DNA of 48,595 nucleotides from Oscillospiraceae bacterium (GTDB lineage Bacteria; Bacillota; Clostridia; Saccharofermentanales; Saccharofermentanaceae), in contig CACWXL010000023.1 in assembly GCA_902764825.1 (NCBI GenBank), positions 1 through 48,595 of the forward strand. Direction: 5' to 3'. The position numbers and the translations under genes are program-made. Below are positions 24,596 through 33,400 of this stretch, one piece after another. Below the pieces are notes generated by a model, which was given only the letters and a program-made list of their open reading frames with translations, had not been told where the DNA came from and made no database searches. Positions within the stretch are counted from its first letter, which is position 1. Each line of letters opens with the position of its first letter.

Positions 24596-25420
24596 TCAGG
24601 CTCTGCCCTCTTTGAACATCTTCATCATCTCGTTCGTAAGGCTGTAATCGTCGGGCTGGAGCTCAATATCTTCTCTGGTCCGCCACTCGGCGATCTTAAG
24701 CTCGCCCTCGTCCATATTGATCGTATCGTCACCGTCGACATCGCAGTAGAAGCCTACCAGGATATCGTCAACGATGCCCCACGGCTGCGACTTGTAATAG
24801 CGGATGTTCCTGACCTTAAGACCGGTCTCCTCCATCGCTTCACGCGCGACGGTCTCTTCCAAAGTCTCACCGATCTCAGTAAATCCCGCAACGAGCGCGA
24901 AATGCGCAAACCCCGTCTTGTACTTTGTCACAAGGATCTTGTCGCCGTTCGTGATTCCAACGATAACTGCGGGTACGATCCTGGGATAGATCACGTTGCC
25001 GCAGTCGCAGCGGAGTGCGCGTTCCTTATCGTCTATGTGCGTTTCCTTACCGCAGATGCCGCAATACTTATTGCCGCGGTACCAGTTGGCAAGCTGCAGA
25101 GCAGTAAATGCGAGGAACACGTTCTTCTTCTCTGCTATCCCTGAGCGCCTGAAAGACCTGACATTAACGAATTCATAGTCTTCGGGAAGCGCCATTGTCT
25201 CATCACGGGCGTCAAGGAAGAAATAGTAATCTTTGTCGACTGCGAAAAGATAGATAAGCTTTTCGCGGCAATCGTCAGAAAAACTGCTTACACGCGGGAA
25301 TTCCTCGCCCTTAACCAAAATGTCCTGATGCCTGAAGGCCATTACATAACTGTTGGCGTCAGGCTTTCTGGCCGGATAAAAATGATTATCCAGCTTGTGC
25401 GGAAATATATCTTGAATCAT
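24596..25420 (-). CDS. nudC: NAD+ pyrophosphatase / RNA decapping Nudix hydrolase
   Basis: Hydrolyses NADH to NMNH and AMP and removes NAD caps from RNA. 274 residues: an N-terminal NudC domain, a zinc ribbon with C120, C123, C138 and C140, the Nudix box GFTEIGETLEE...REAMEETG (about 179-200) with its catalytic glutamates, and the family motif SQPW (211-214). The start codon has no clear ribosome site and lies 7 nt after the stop of the preceding gene, suggesting translational coupling. It is last in a probable Dabb-PNPOx-nudC run. Confidence 0.93.
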   Translation of the reverse strand: MIQDIFPHKLDNHFYPARKPDANSYVMAFRHQDILVKGEEFPRVSSFSDDCREKLIYLFAVDKDYYFFLDARDETMALPEDYEFVNVRSFRRSGIAEKKNVFLAFTALQLANWYRGNKYCGICGKETHIDDKERALRCDCGNVIYPRIVPAVIVGITNGDKILVTKYKTGFAHFALVAGFTEIGETLEETVAREAMEETGLKVRNIRYYKSQPWGIVDDILVGFYCDVDGDDTINMDEGELKIAEWRTREDIELQPDDYSLTNEMMKMFKEGRA

Positions 25421-25426
25421 AAGATC

Positions 25427-25834
25427 TTAGAACTTGATCGTCTCCTGAGGACCTGCAAAAGAGCTGAATGTAGCTTCTGCATTCTTAAAGTATAGGACCT
25501 GTGTGTTGTCGTCATCCGGATCGTACATGGACTTAAGCTGCGGGAGCTTCTCTAACATAGCGACCTTAACATCACGGTTGTCATCGTTGATGAGTTCGCC
25601 TGCAACGCGGAGCCATGCACCTGTGCTGCCGTCAAATGCGCAGATCTCAGCCTTAGGATTAATAGCGAGCTGCTTTGAAACGGGCTTAACCTTGCCTGTC
25701 TGGATGTAGAGCTTGCCGTCGTAAATGAGAGCCGTGCCAAAAGGTCTTACTCTCGGCTGATCGCCCTCAACTGTTGCGAGATAATAAGTCTGTGTCTTGT
25801 CCAAAAATTCGAGAACTTTTTCTAATCCTTCCAT
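25427..25834 (-). CDS. Pyridoxamine 5'-phosphate oxidase-like FMN-binding protein
   Basis: Small split-barrel flavoprotein. 135 residues, matching the family: QTYYLATVEGDQPRVRPFG, a strand KLYIQTGKVKPVSKQL that contacts FMN phosphate, and ICAFDGSTGAWLRVAGEL. Not the true PdxH, being much shorter and lacking its C-terminal domain. AGGAAACAGG lies before the ATG, and a TATAAT with upstream TGG (25871-25866, minus) overlaps the stop of the preceding gene. Reduction of a small molecule is likely; the substrate is unknown. Confidence 0.85.
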   Translation of the reverse strand: MEGLEKVLEFLDKTQTYYLATVEGDQPRVRPFGTALIYDGKLYIQTGKVKPVSKQLAINPKAEICAFDGSTGAWLRVAGELINDDNRDVKVAMLEKLPQLKSMYDPDDDNTQVLYFKNAEATFSSFAGPQETIKF

Positions 25835-25866
25835 AACCCTGTTTCCTTTCCTGGAATTTGCAATAA

Positions 25867-26169
25867 TTATACCAAATAATCGAAGCTGCTCCTGACCTTA
25901 ACGAACGGTCTGACCTTAGTATTAGCGACCTCAATGTGGAGCGGATTTGATGAATATCCTTTCAAGGCTTCCTCGCTCTCGAAAAGTGAATCGAGCATCG
26001 CATCGCCTGAAGAACTTGCGAGTTTATCGGTATTTACCTTTATCTCAACAAGGCCGGGGATCTTACCGGCAAGTCCTTCCAGACCAGCCTTGATGCCGGC
26101 CTTGATCTCTTCTTTTTCGCTGTCGGAAAATTCGTCCTTGAGCGTCCATACTATTACGTGTCTGACCAT
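25867..26169 (-). CDS. Dabb-domain (stress-responsive alpha/beta barrel) protein
   Basis: 100 residues forming one dimeric alpha-beta barrel domain: VRHVIVWTLKDEFSDSEKEE, GLVEIKVNTDKL, LFESEEALKGYSSNPLHI. The His after VR and the ferredoxin-like topology are typical. Family members have no single function. ATG 26169 is chosen because GGAGGA lies 7 nt before it. A TATAAT with upstream TGA (26207-26202, minus) is the likely promoter. First gene of a likely three-gene run with the FMN protein and nudC. Confidence 0.85.
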   Translation of the reverse strand: MVRHVIVWTLKDEFSDSEKEEIKAGIKAGLEGLAGKIPGLVEIKVNTDKLASSSGDAMLDSLFESEEALKGYSSNPLHIEVANTKVRPFVKVRSSFDYLV

Positions 26170-26243
26170 GATATGTTCCTCCATTAGGGAAAACTACCGT
26201 AATTATATCATTGAGGCATCCCGGCTTTGGGGACAAAACACAA

Positions 26244-26275
26244 GGGCTGCCGGAAACTATAAGTTCCGACAGCCC
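26244..26275 (-). terminator. Terminator of the small membrane-protein gene
   Basis: GGGCTGCCGGAA and TTCCGACAGCCC (26244-26275) pair over a short loop with one mismatch; a TTGTGTTTTGT tract follows on the minus strand. Confidence 0.75.
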
Positions 26276-26314
26276 CTGCTTATATATGATGCACTTTCTC
26301 CAAAGTGTTTGGCG

Positions 26315-26785
26315 TCAGTGGCATTGGATCGAAGAAACAGCAGAGCTTGCCCGCGGCAGATAACCGAACCAGAAGATACCTGCAACGGCAAGGACAAAGA
26401 GCAGAGCGGCGCATCCGAAGACGATCGCCGTGACCTTATGCTTCCTGGCCTTATCGTCTTCGCCGGCATCCCTGTATGACTTGGTCTTATAGATGCTGGC
26501 TGCAAGGCCGATAATGAGAATATCCGGGATTACCATAGTGACTGCAAATTCAGCAAGGCCTGCGGGAAGAGCCTTTTTCACTTCGTCCAGCTTGTCCTCT
26601 TTGATGCCCAATACGCGGTCGATCTCAACATTAACAGCCTCAACATAGTGAGGGTCGTTCCTTCTTTGATATGAAGGCATCTCGGCGCGCACTGCATAGA
26701 CTAAGACGAAGATATTGAGGGCGAGGATTATCGTAACTGCCAGAAAAATGTAGATCTTCTTCCACAAAGCCATAGGTGTTTTCAT
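26315..26785 (-). CDS. Hypothetical membrane protein with three helices
   Basis: 156 residues, unrecognised. Helix 1 at about 9-30 after MKTPMALWKK, a loop with PSYQRRNDPHYVEAVNVEIDRVLG, a second helix near 84-103, then a charged SYRDAGEDDKARKHK linker and a third helix near 120-142. ATG 26785 is chosen because AGGAG lies 8 nt upstream, and the upstream extension has no start signal. Divergent from the TetR gene across a 134-nt gap containing the TetR promoter and operator, so the regulator might also affect this gene. Confidence 0.7.
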   Translation of the reverse strand: MKTPMALWKKIYIFLAVTIILALNIFVLVYAVRAEMPSYQRRNDPHYVEAVNVEIDRVLGIKEDKLDEVKKALPAGLAEFAVTMVIPDILIIGLAASIYKTKSYRDAGEDDKARKHKVTAIVFGCAALLFVLAVAGIFWFGYLPRASSAVSSIQCH

Positions 26786-26855
26786 GTGCCGGTCTCCTTT
26801 TGGTTTCTTCAAAATTGTTCCTTTGCCCTTATATACAAATAGTGGGAGCGAAATG

Positions 26856-26884
26856 TTGCACAGAAAAATGAAGCGTGGTAATAT
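26856..26884 (+). promoter_or_regulatory. Promoter of the TetR operon
   Basis: TTGCAC (26856-26861), 17-nt spacer, TAATAT (26879-26884). The start site would fall near 26891, inside the palindrome at 26886-26907. Confidence 0.7.
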
Positions 26885-26885
26885 C

Positions 26886-26907
26886 ATTATTGAACGCGTA
26901 CAATAAT
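26886..26907. promoter_or_regulatory. 22-bp palindrome, likely TetR operator
   Basis: ATTATTG (26886-26892), a central ACGCGT (26894-26899) flanked by single A bases, and CAATAAT (26901-26907): arms are exact complements. It covers the transcription start, where a bound repressor would block initiation, and lies 12 nt before the TetR start codon. Confidence 0.75.
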
Positions 26908-26919
26908 TGAGGTCAAACC

Positions 26920-27495
26920 ATGCAAAAAGACATAAAACTGGGCATTACAAAGGATAAACTGATCGACGCTACTTTCGAGCTGATGGAAGAAGCAGACGAT
27001 CCTTTAAACGTGACATCGCGCCAGATCGCGGAGCGCGCCGGCACGAAGCCTTCCATGATCAATTACTGCTTCGGTTCACGCGAGAACCTTATTTATCAGA
27101 CCTTCCAGAAACAGTATCTGGATTTCCTGAAGGAGGAGCCTATCGCCGAACTGATCGCGTCGGACATCTCTCCCAAGGAGCTTTTGAAGAAGCTCCATTT
27201 CATCGTCGCAAAGTGCCTTGTGGAGAACCCCAAGTTCACAAAGGCGATCTCGCCGTTCGTGCTTTTCGAGCGCGACCTGTCAAAAGAATCCTTCAGCTTC
27301 CCTTACGTAAAGAAGCACTACGCGGGCAGGAAGACTGACCGCGAGTGCCGCCTGATCGCATATGAACTGTCTTCCATGATGCAGCTCATGATCTGCCGCA
27401 AAGATGACCTCAAGCGCGACTTCGGAATCGATCTGGATAATGACAAAGAACTTAAGAAATATATCGATATGAGGGTCGACCTCCTGCTGGCATGA
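26920..27495 (+). CDS. TetR/AcrR-family transcriptional regulator
   Basis: 191 residues. N-terminal helix-turn-helix: TKDKLIDATFELMEE, TSRQIAERAGTKPSMINYCFGSRENLIYQTF, the standard TetR recognition segment. The ligand-binding C-terminal half is all helical and unlike any named type I know. A 22-bp palindrome on its own promoter implies autorepression. It overlaps the downstream enzyme gene by 4 nt (ATGA), a tight operon, so the ligand probably relates to that enzyme's substrate. Confidence 0.92.
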   Translation: MQKDIKLGITKDKLIDATFELMEEADDPLNVTSRQIAERAGTKPSMINYCFGSRENLIYQTFQKQYLDFLKEEPIAELIASDISPKELLKKLHFIVAKCLVENPKFTKAISPFVLFERDLSKESFSFPYVKKHYAGRKTDRECRLIAYELSSMMQLMICRKDDLKRDFGIDLDNDKELKKYIDMRVDLLLA

Positions 27496-29837
27496 AATAC
27501 ATTTTTGATTTAAGATCCATACCTTCTTCAGAGCTCGAAAAGTGCGGCGGCAAAGCAACGTCGCTGTCTTTGATGATGCAGAACCTGAAGATGAACATAC
27601 CCTCCGGATACGTTATCACCGCAGATGCTTTCAGGGACGGAAAGATAACAGAAGAGGCAAACGCTGAACTTAATGCGGTGATCGCGAAGCTGGACCGCCT
27701 TAAGACTTATGCGGTAAGGTCTTCCGCAATCGGAGAAGACGGTGCGGGCAATTCATTTGCAGGACAGTATGAGACATTGACCGATCTGATGGTCCCCGGA
27801 ATCAGAGACGCTGTTAACACAGTCGCCGCATCTGCCAAAAATGCGCGCGTCGAGAACTATAAGGCGCAGAACGATATCTCAAGCGAAGGCATCGGCGTCG
27901 TGATCCAGGAGTTCATTAAGGCTGACTATGCGGGCGTCATATTCACCTCCGATGCCCTGACCGGAAAAGACGATTACATTATCGGCAACTACGTCCATGG
28001 CGAGGGCGAGAAGCTCGTGTCCGGCACGGAGAACGCCGAAGAATTCAGGATCGGCGCGCTCGAATATTCCTACGAAGGCAATCCCGAACTTTCCCCTTAC
28101 GCAAAAACTCTGCGGAAATACAGCCTCGCGATACGCTTTTTCTACGGCGTTCCAATGGACATCGAATGGGCCGTAAAGGGGCGCAAAGTCTATATACTTC
28201 AAGCGCGCCCCATCACGACGCTGACAAGGCTCAATGTTAAGAACTACGACGTAAACGGCACCCGTTCGGGCTCAAAGCTCCTTACCAAGACCAACGTCGG
28301 CGAGATCTTCATGAATCCCGTAAGCCCCATGACCTTCAGCGTACTCGAGAAGATCAACGAATTCCTGGGGCTTCCCTGCTGGATCGAGAACGTCTGCGGC
28401 CAGGCATACATGAACATATCGGTCATGTGCTCACTGATGGTGAGCTTCGGAAGATCCCGCGAGAAGGCCTATGAGACCGTAAAAGACCTGGTCGGCGTCA
28501 TTCCCGAAGGCTGTGAGATCCCCATATCGCCCTTCGACAAAAAAGCTTTCATGAGGAACCTCCGAAAACTCCTGTTCCCCAAGGACAGATCGAAGCTGAC
28601 AAAGAAGCAGAAACACGAGATGGTGGCTGATCTCCACGGCATTTCAGAAGGGCTCATGGAACAGATCAAGGCGATCGGCTCAAACGCCGAACTGATGGCT
28701 TTCTGGGACGATGTGCTTCAGCCTAAGTTAAATGACGGCCTCGCTTCGATCCTCGCAGAGAGCGGAACGTCGCTGGTGCCTCTCTTCTCGCTGCGCAAAA
28801 AGATCTCTGAGATCGCCGGCGAAGACATGGCAAACCGCCTTCTTGGCGGCTCACTCGGCATTATCGAATGCATGAAGCCGACACTGCTCCTTGAAGACGT
28901 CGCTTCAGGCAGGATGTCCCGCGAAGAATACATCCGCGAGTGCGGCCACAGGTCCGCCGATGAGATGGAGCTCATGTCACCAAGGCCCTATGAAGATCCG
29001 TCGTTCATCGACGCTCTGCTGAAAGACCGCGAAGCCGCCACATCAAGCCTGCATGAGATGCTCGAGCGCCAGAAAGCCTCCTACGAAGAGTCTCTCGCAG
29101 AATTCAAGGAGAAATACCCTTCCAGGCGCAAGTGGATCGACAAAGAGCTCGCGAAGTTCGTCCGTGCGAATGATTTTCGAGAGGACATAAGGAGCAAAGG
29201 CGTAAGGATCTTCTGCGTCTTCAGGCAGTACTGCCTTAAGGCAGGCGAATTAAACGGCATCGGCGAAGACATCTTCATGCTGGGCTACAAGGAAATGTTC
29301 GCGCTCCTGAAGGGCGATAAGACCGCCGTCTCCTACATCCCTGCCCGCAAAAAGACTTTTGCCGGGTATCTCTCCTACCCGGGCTTCCCGGGCGTCATCA
29401 TAGGCAGGTTCGACCCTGAGAAATGGCTGGCAGACCCTGACAGAAGATACGATTATTACGTAAGCGGCCGCCCCTCCGGTTGTGACCGCACCTCCGATTC
29501 GGCCTCAGCCTCCGACGTCAAAGGCTTTGCGGGCGCTGCAGGCGTCGTCACCGGCAAGGTCCGCGTGATCAATGACGTCTCCCGCATAGACGAGCTTAAC
29601 GATGGCGAGATCCTCGTTACCCGCGCCACCAATATCGGCTGGACCGTCGCGTTCCACAAGGTCTCCGCGATCGTCACGGACATCGGCGCGCCCCTGTCCC
29701 ACGCTGCGATCGTCGCCCGCGAATTCGGCATTCCGGCCGTTGTCGGCTGCTCTAATGCAACCACGGTCCTTAAGACCGGCGATGTCGTTACCGTCGACGG
29801 CGGAGAAGGTACTGTGACTATCGTTGACCCGGCGTGA
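27492..29837 (+). CDS. PEP-synthase / rifampicin-phosphotransferase-like enzyme
   Basis: Dikinase-type enzyme that uses ATP to phosphorylate a histidine and passes the phosphate to a substrate. 781 residues. The N-terminal ATP-grasp domain (about 1-250) shows YAVRSSAIGEDG, SFAGQYET, VVIQEFI and YILQARPITT. A variable middle (about 255-690) would bind the substrate. The C-terminal swivelling domain has GAPLSHAAIVAREFGIPAVVG with catalytic His737. ATP-grasp first and histidine domain last, with no TIM barrel of PpsA or PPDK, matches rifampicin phosphotransferases, though it is about 80 residues shorter. The overlapping TetR gene supports a drug-modifying role; a function in carbon metabolism cannot be excluded. 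Confidence 0.85.
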   Translation: MKYIFDLRSIPSSELEKCGGKATSLSLMMQNLKMNIPSGYVITADAFRDGKITEEANAELNAVIAKLDRLKTYAVRSSAIGEDGAGNSFAGQYETLTDLMVPGIRDAVNTVAASAKNARVENYKAQNDISSEGIGVVIQEFIKADYAGVIFTSDALTGKDDYIIGNYVHGEGEKLVSGTENAEEFRIGALEYSYEGNPELSPYAKTLRKYSLAIRFFYGVPMDIEWAVKGRKVYILQARPITTLTRLNVKNYDVNGTRSGSKLLTKTNVGEIFMNPVSPMTFSVLEKINEFLGLPCWIENVCGQAYMNISVMCSLMVSFGRSREKAYETVKDLVGVIPEGCEIPISPFDKKAFMRNLRKLLFPKDRSKLTKKQKHEMVADLHGISEGLMEQIKAIGSNAELMAFWDDVLQPKLNDGLASILAESGTSLVPLFSLRKKISEIAGEDMANRLLGGSLGIIECMKPTLLLEDVASGRMSREEYIRECGHRSADEMELMSPRPYEDPSFIDALLKDREAATSSLHEMLERQKASYEESLAEFKEKYPSRRKWIDKELAKFVRANDFREDIRSKGVRIFCVFRQYCLKAGELNGIGEDIFMLGYKEMFALLKGDKTAVSYIPARKKTFAGYLSYPGFPGVIIGRFDPEKWLADPDRRYDYYVSGRPSGCDRTSDSASASDVKGFAGAAGVVTGKVRVINDVSRIDELNDGEILVTRATNIGWTVAFHKVSAIVTDIGAPLSHAAIVAREFGIPAVVGCSNATTVLKTGDVVTVDGGEGTVTIVDPA

Positions 29838-29864
29838 TCTTCCGGTTTGTTTGATTTTTATTCC

Positions 29865-29895
29865 GGCCCTGAGGTTCACTTCAGGGCCGTTTTTT
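29865..29895 (+). terminator. Terminator of the TetR operon
   Basis: GGCCCTGA (29865-29872) / TCAGGGCC (29881-29888), perfect 8-bp stem and 8-nt loop, followed by G and six T. Confidence 0.93.
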
Positions 29896-29915
29896 ATGGG
29901 CGGGGTGGGGTGAGT

Positions 29916-29950
29916 ACGTACTAATTTTAGATTATTGGTTTTTAGTACGT
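29916..29950. repeat. Inverted ACGTACTAA pair (left end of the repeat island)
   Basis: ACGTACTAA (29916-29924) and its complement TTAGTACGT (29942-29950). The same 9-mer recurs at 30033, 30106 and, inverted, 30133. From 29838 to 30416 there is no gene; this non-coding stretch is nearly all repeats. Confidence 0.8.
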
Positions 29951-29977
29951 AAATCTTGAGGCTTGTGAAGGCGTGGA

Positions 29978-30123
29978 ACACGTTATTTGACCGTAATTAT
30001 TTGGGAAACACCGGCTTGGGAGGGTTGATTTTACGTACTAATCCTCGAAAACTCGTTATTAGACCGTAATTATTTGAGAAACACCCGCCAGGACTGGCTA
30101 ATTTTACGTACTAATCCTCGAAA
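29978..30123. repeat. Two 73-bp tandem direct repeats
   Basis: Units 29978-30050 and 30051-30123 are aligned without gaps: ACnCGTTATT, GACCGTAATTATTTG, GAAACACC and ATTTTACGTACTAATCCTC are conserved, and a 12-nt middle differs. Not coding on either strand. Confidence 0.9.
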
Positions 30124-30141
30124 ATGATTTTTTTAGTACGT
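30106..30141. repeat. Inverted ACGTACTAA pair (right end)
   Basis: ACGTACTAA (30106-30114) faces TTAGTACGT (30133-30141) across 18 nt that contain TTTTTT. It mirrors the pair at 29916-29950. Confidence 0.75.
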
Positions 30142-30164
30142 CGAATTGGTCATTGAACGGCGAT

Positions 30165-30207
30165 TTTCTATCGCAAACGGCATTTTTTCGAGCAATTGCG
30201 ATAGAAA
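30165..30207. repeat. Perfect 12-bp inverted repeat
   Basis: TTTCTATCGCAA (30165-30176) and TTGCGATAGAAA (30196-30207), 19 nt apart with a TTTTTT in the loop. The right arm is the start of the 31-bp repeats. Confidence 0.75.
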
Positions 30208-30276
30208 CAGGGCCGCTCGATATAAAATGCGATAGAGACTGGGCCATGTGACATCAAATACGATAGTGACTGGGCC
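30198..30276. repeat. 31-bp tandem repeats, about 2.5 copies
   Basis: Units begin at 30198, 30229 and 30260, exactly 31 bp apart. Shared core CGATAGNGACTGGGCC, then a looser AT-rich part ending CAAAT or AAAAT. The third unit keeps only the core. It lies 140 nt before the TIR gene. Confidence 0.8.
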
Positions 30277-30416
30277 GTATTTGAAGCGCCGCCGGAACAG
30301 CGCACCCGCCCCCACTGCAACATTCTCCCGCCAAAGACTGTTTTAATGGCATAAAGACATGTAAAAGCTTTTTGTGATACTATTACTTGAAGGAATAAAT
30401 AAGGGAGAAGCGCTTC

Positions 30417-33400
30417 ATGATAGATTTCTATAACGCATTTATCTCGTACAAACACGCCCCGCTGGACATCAAGATCGCCGAGCACGTTCAAAGGCAGCTC
30501 GAGCATTTCCACGTGCCGCACAATCTTAAGGGCAAGATACAGCATGAGAAGATCACGAGGATCTTCAGAGACAAGGATGAGCTCCCGATCACGAGCGACC
30601 TTACGGAGACCCTTACCAATGCGCTCGAAAAGTCCGAGTACCTGATCGTTATCTGCTCGACCAACACCAAGGAGTCCATGTGGGTCAAAAGAGAGATCCA
30701 GACATTCCTTAAGACACATACAAAAGACAAGATCTTTACCGTTCTCTGCGACGGTGAGCCGCAGGATGTAATCCCTGAAGAGCTCACGACCGGAGAGAAG
30801 GAGATCATCGACTCTAACGGATTCTCCCATATGATAAATGTTCCCGTAGAGCCGCTCTCCTGCGACTACAGGCTTCCGAGAGCAAGGGCAGACAGAGAAG
30901 AGCTTCCGAGGCTTGCAGCAGGACTTCTCGGCTGTTCTTACGATGAGCTCCAGAGAAGGAGAAGACAGTACAGATTAAGACGCGCGGGAATGATCGTGGC
31001 AGCTGCTTTTGCAGGCGTGCTTGCTTTCGGCGGTTACATGCTCTACAGCAGAATGCAGATCAATAAGGCTTATATGGAATCCTTAAGGACCAGATCCGTA
31101 TACCTTGCCAACGAATCACGTCAGCTGCTCGATAACGGCAAGAGGGCCGATGCGATCCAGCTGGCCCTGGCCGCCCTTCCTGCCGACAAGAAAGATAAGA
31201 CACCCGTAACAGCGCCTGCGATCCGTGCGATCTCAGATGCGACCGGAGCATATACATCCAACCGCGGACTGGAATTCACGCCGGCATGGAACTATAAGTG
31301 CAAATACGCAGTTAAGACCAGCATCGTGTCTGAAGACCTGTCCTATCTGGGTGCTCTTGATGATGCAGGCAATATCTACTGCTGGGATACCGAGACAAGG
31401 AATCTTGTTTTCGAGAAAGCCTGCTTTGAAGAACCTGTAAGGATCGATCTCCCGAACAAAGAGACGTTTGTCATCACTTACAGCCACAAGGTCGAGGCAT
31501 ATAACATTCCTTCCGGAAAGCACATGTGGACATATACGCCGGAATCTTCCTCAGCGATCTTAACGCATTATATCCATTTCACCATAAGCGATGTCTTCCT
31601 TTATGTCGGCGGCTGCGAGGTCGTAAAGTTCTCCTTAAGGGACGGTGCCGTCAAGGAATCTTACCAGCTGAAAGAAAAGACACTCCTTAACAGCGTCTAC
31701 AATCCCGCAGTATCTCCTGATGGCAAGAAGATCGCTTATTCCGACGACACTCTGACCACAGAAGACAGCATAAAGATCCACATCTATGACGTTGAGACCA
31801 AGAAGGACCAGTCCTACGATATCAAGGCCAAGTATCTTGAGAAGCTGACGTTTGTAGATAACAACACCCTTTGTGCCATCTCAACCATGGACTTCGTCAA
31901 CACATCTGTTTCTTTCAGCCTGGATTACCGTATTCTCAAGCCCGCGACGAAGACATTCAGTTTCTTCGGTACAAACTCGAACAAGAGCTGGTCACAAGAC
32001 CTGGTCTATACCGACGTCTCCATGGGTTCTGACATACGCGCTCTTCCTTCACGCAATGCAGTGCTCTGTTATGTAGGCAATGCAGTCGGGATCTTTGATC
32101 TGGAGACCGGAAATGAACTCAACAGATACATAACCAGCAGTTCCGTCGTCACCTCAGGTGACTTTAACGATGACGGTTATCCGGAATTCATCTTAAGGCA
32201 CGGCGAATATATCTATGCTGCAAATTCAAAGAACAATGACCTGGCATCTTACAACGTGCTCTGCAATAACATTACTTCAGGCGCGATCGGAAACATCGTC
32301 TATGCTGTCTCCCAGTATGATACGGACATCATAAGCTATAACCGCAGCATTCAGGATGACGAGTGGAAGGCCGTAAAGGTTCCTTCAGAGTATTCGATGG
32401 GCTCAACCTCACAGACATTCGATTCGAATGAGGAATATCTCGTCTCCGCCGCTCTGGTCGCAGACGATGACAAGACCTATGTCAGAGTCAGCATAATCGA
32501 CCTCAACACCGGCAAGCTGTCCTATACTGAAGATCTTACTGATGTCGATGTCAGCGCAACCAACTTTAACGTTGAATATCTGGACGGCGAGTTCTACCTG
32601 TTGCTCGAAAAGTCGGTCTTCCGGATCGATCCGGACAAAGACAAAATAACCGAGATCAACTCGGAACTGGATTTCGGAACGGTAAGATCTGCCGGCAAGC
32701 TGTTTGCCACCGAGAAGGACTACAGTTCGGACAAATTACTGGTTAAGATCAGCAATTACGACGGTTCAGACAAGGACGAATTTGACGTTCCGGGAACCTG
32801 GGACGATTTTGTAGGATACAACAATTTCAATGCTGTCTACTGCAAGAGCCTTAATAAGGCATTCATCTTCGTTGTCGACACGTTATTTGCCGTTGATATG
32901 AAGTCCATGGATTACGACGAGGTCGATCTCCCGGACAACTGGGACTTCACCAAGATCCGTGGTTACTATATAACAGTAAATGACGACAGCTCCCGTGTGC
33001 TTATATCTGACGGCAACACTGTCCTTGTTACGGATGCATCCCTCAAGGAGCAGTTTACGATCAGCCGCAACGGAACCTCCGTTGACTGTGCCGCCTTCAA
33101 GGGCGACCGCATCTATATCGTCGGAGACGGTTATATCTCCGTTTACGACAATAAGAAGGGCGAGCTCATAACCAAGAACGAGATGAAGTATTTCACGGAA
33201 GGCTTCAGATCAAAGGCATGGTTCGACGATAAAGCAAACCAGCTGTACATTCAGTCTGATTACATAATCTTCATCTACGATCTGGACACTATGTATGAGG
33301 TCGCATGCATCGAGAGTGTCTACTGCTATCACAAGGCTACAGACAGGTTCTATGTATTCTCTTACCGCGGATCCAGAAATGTGTTTCCGGGATACATAAA

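Noticed and set aside
29978..30123. Repeat units as integron attC sites
   Set aside because: No clear attC core sites flank the units, there are no cassette genes and no integrase in the window.
29978..30276. Tandem repeats could be a CRISPR array
   Set aside because: Units are 73 and 31 bp long, only 2-3 copies, similar throughout rather than identical repeats with unique spacers, and there are no cas genes.
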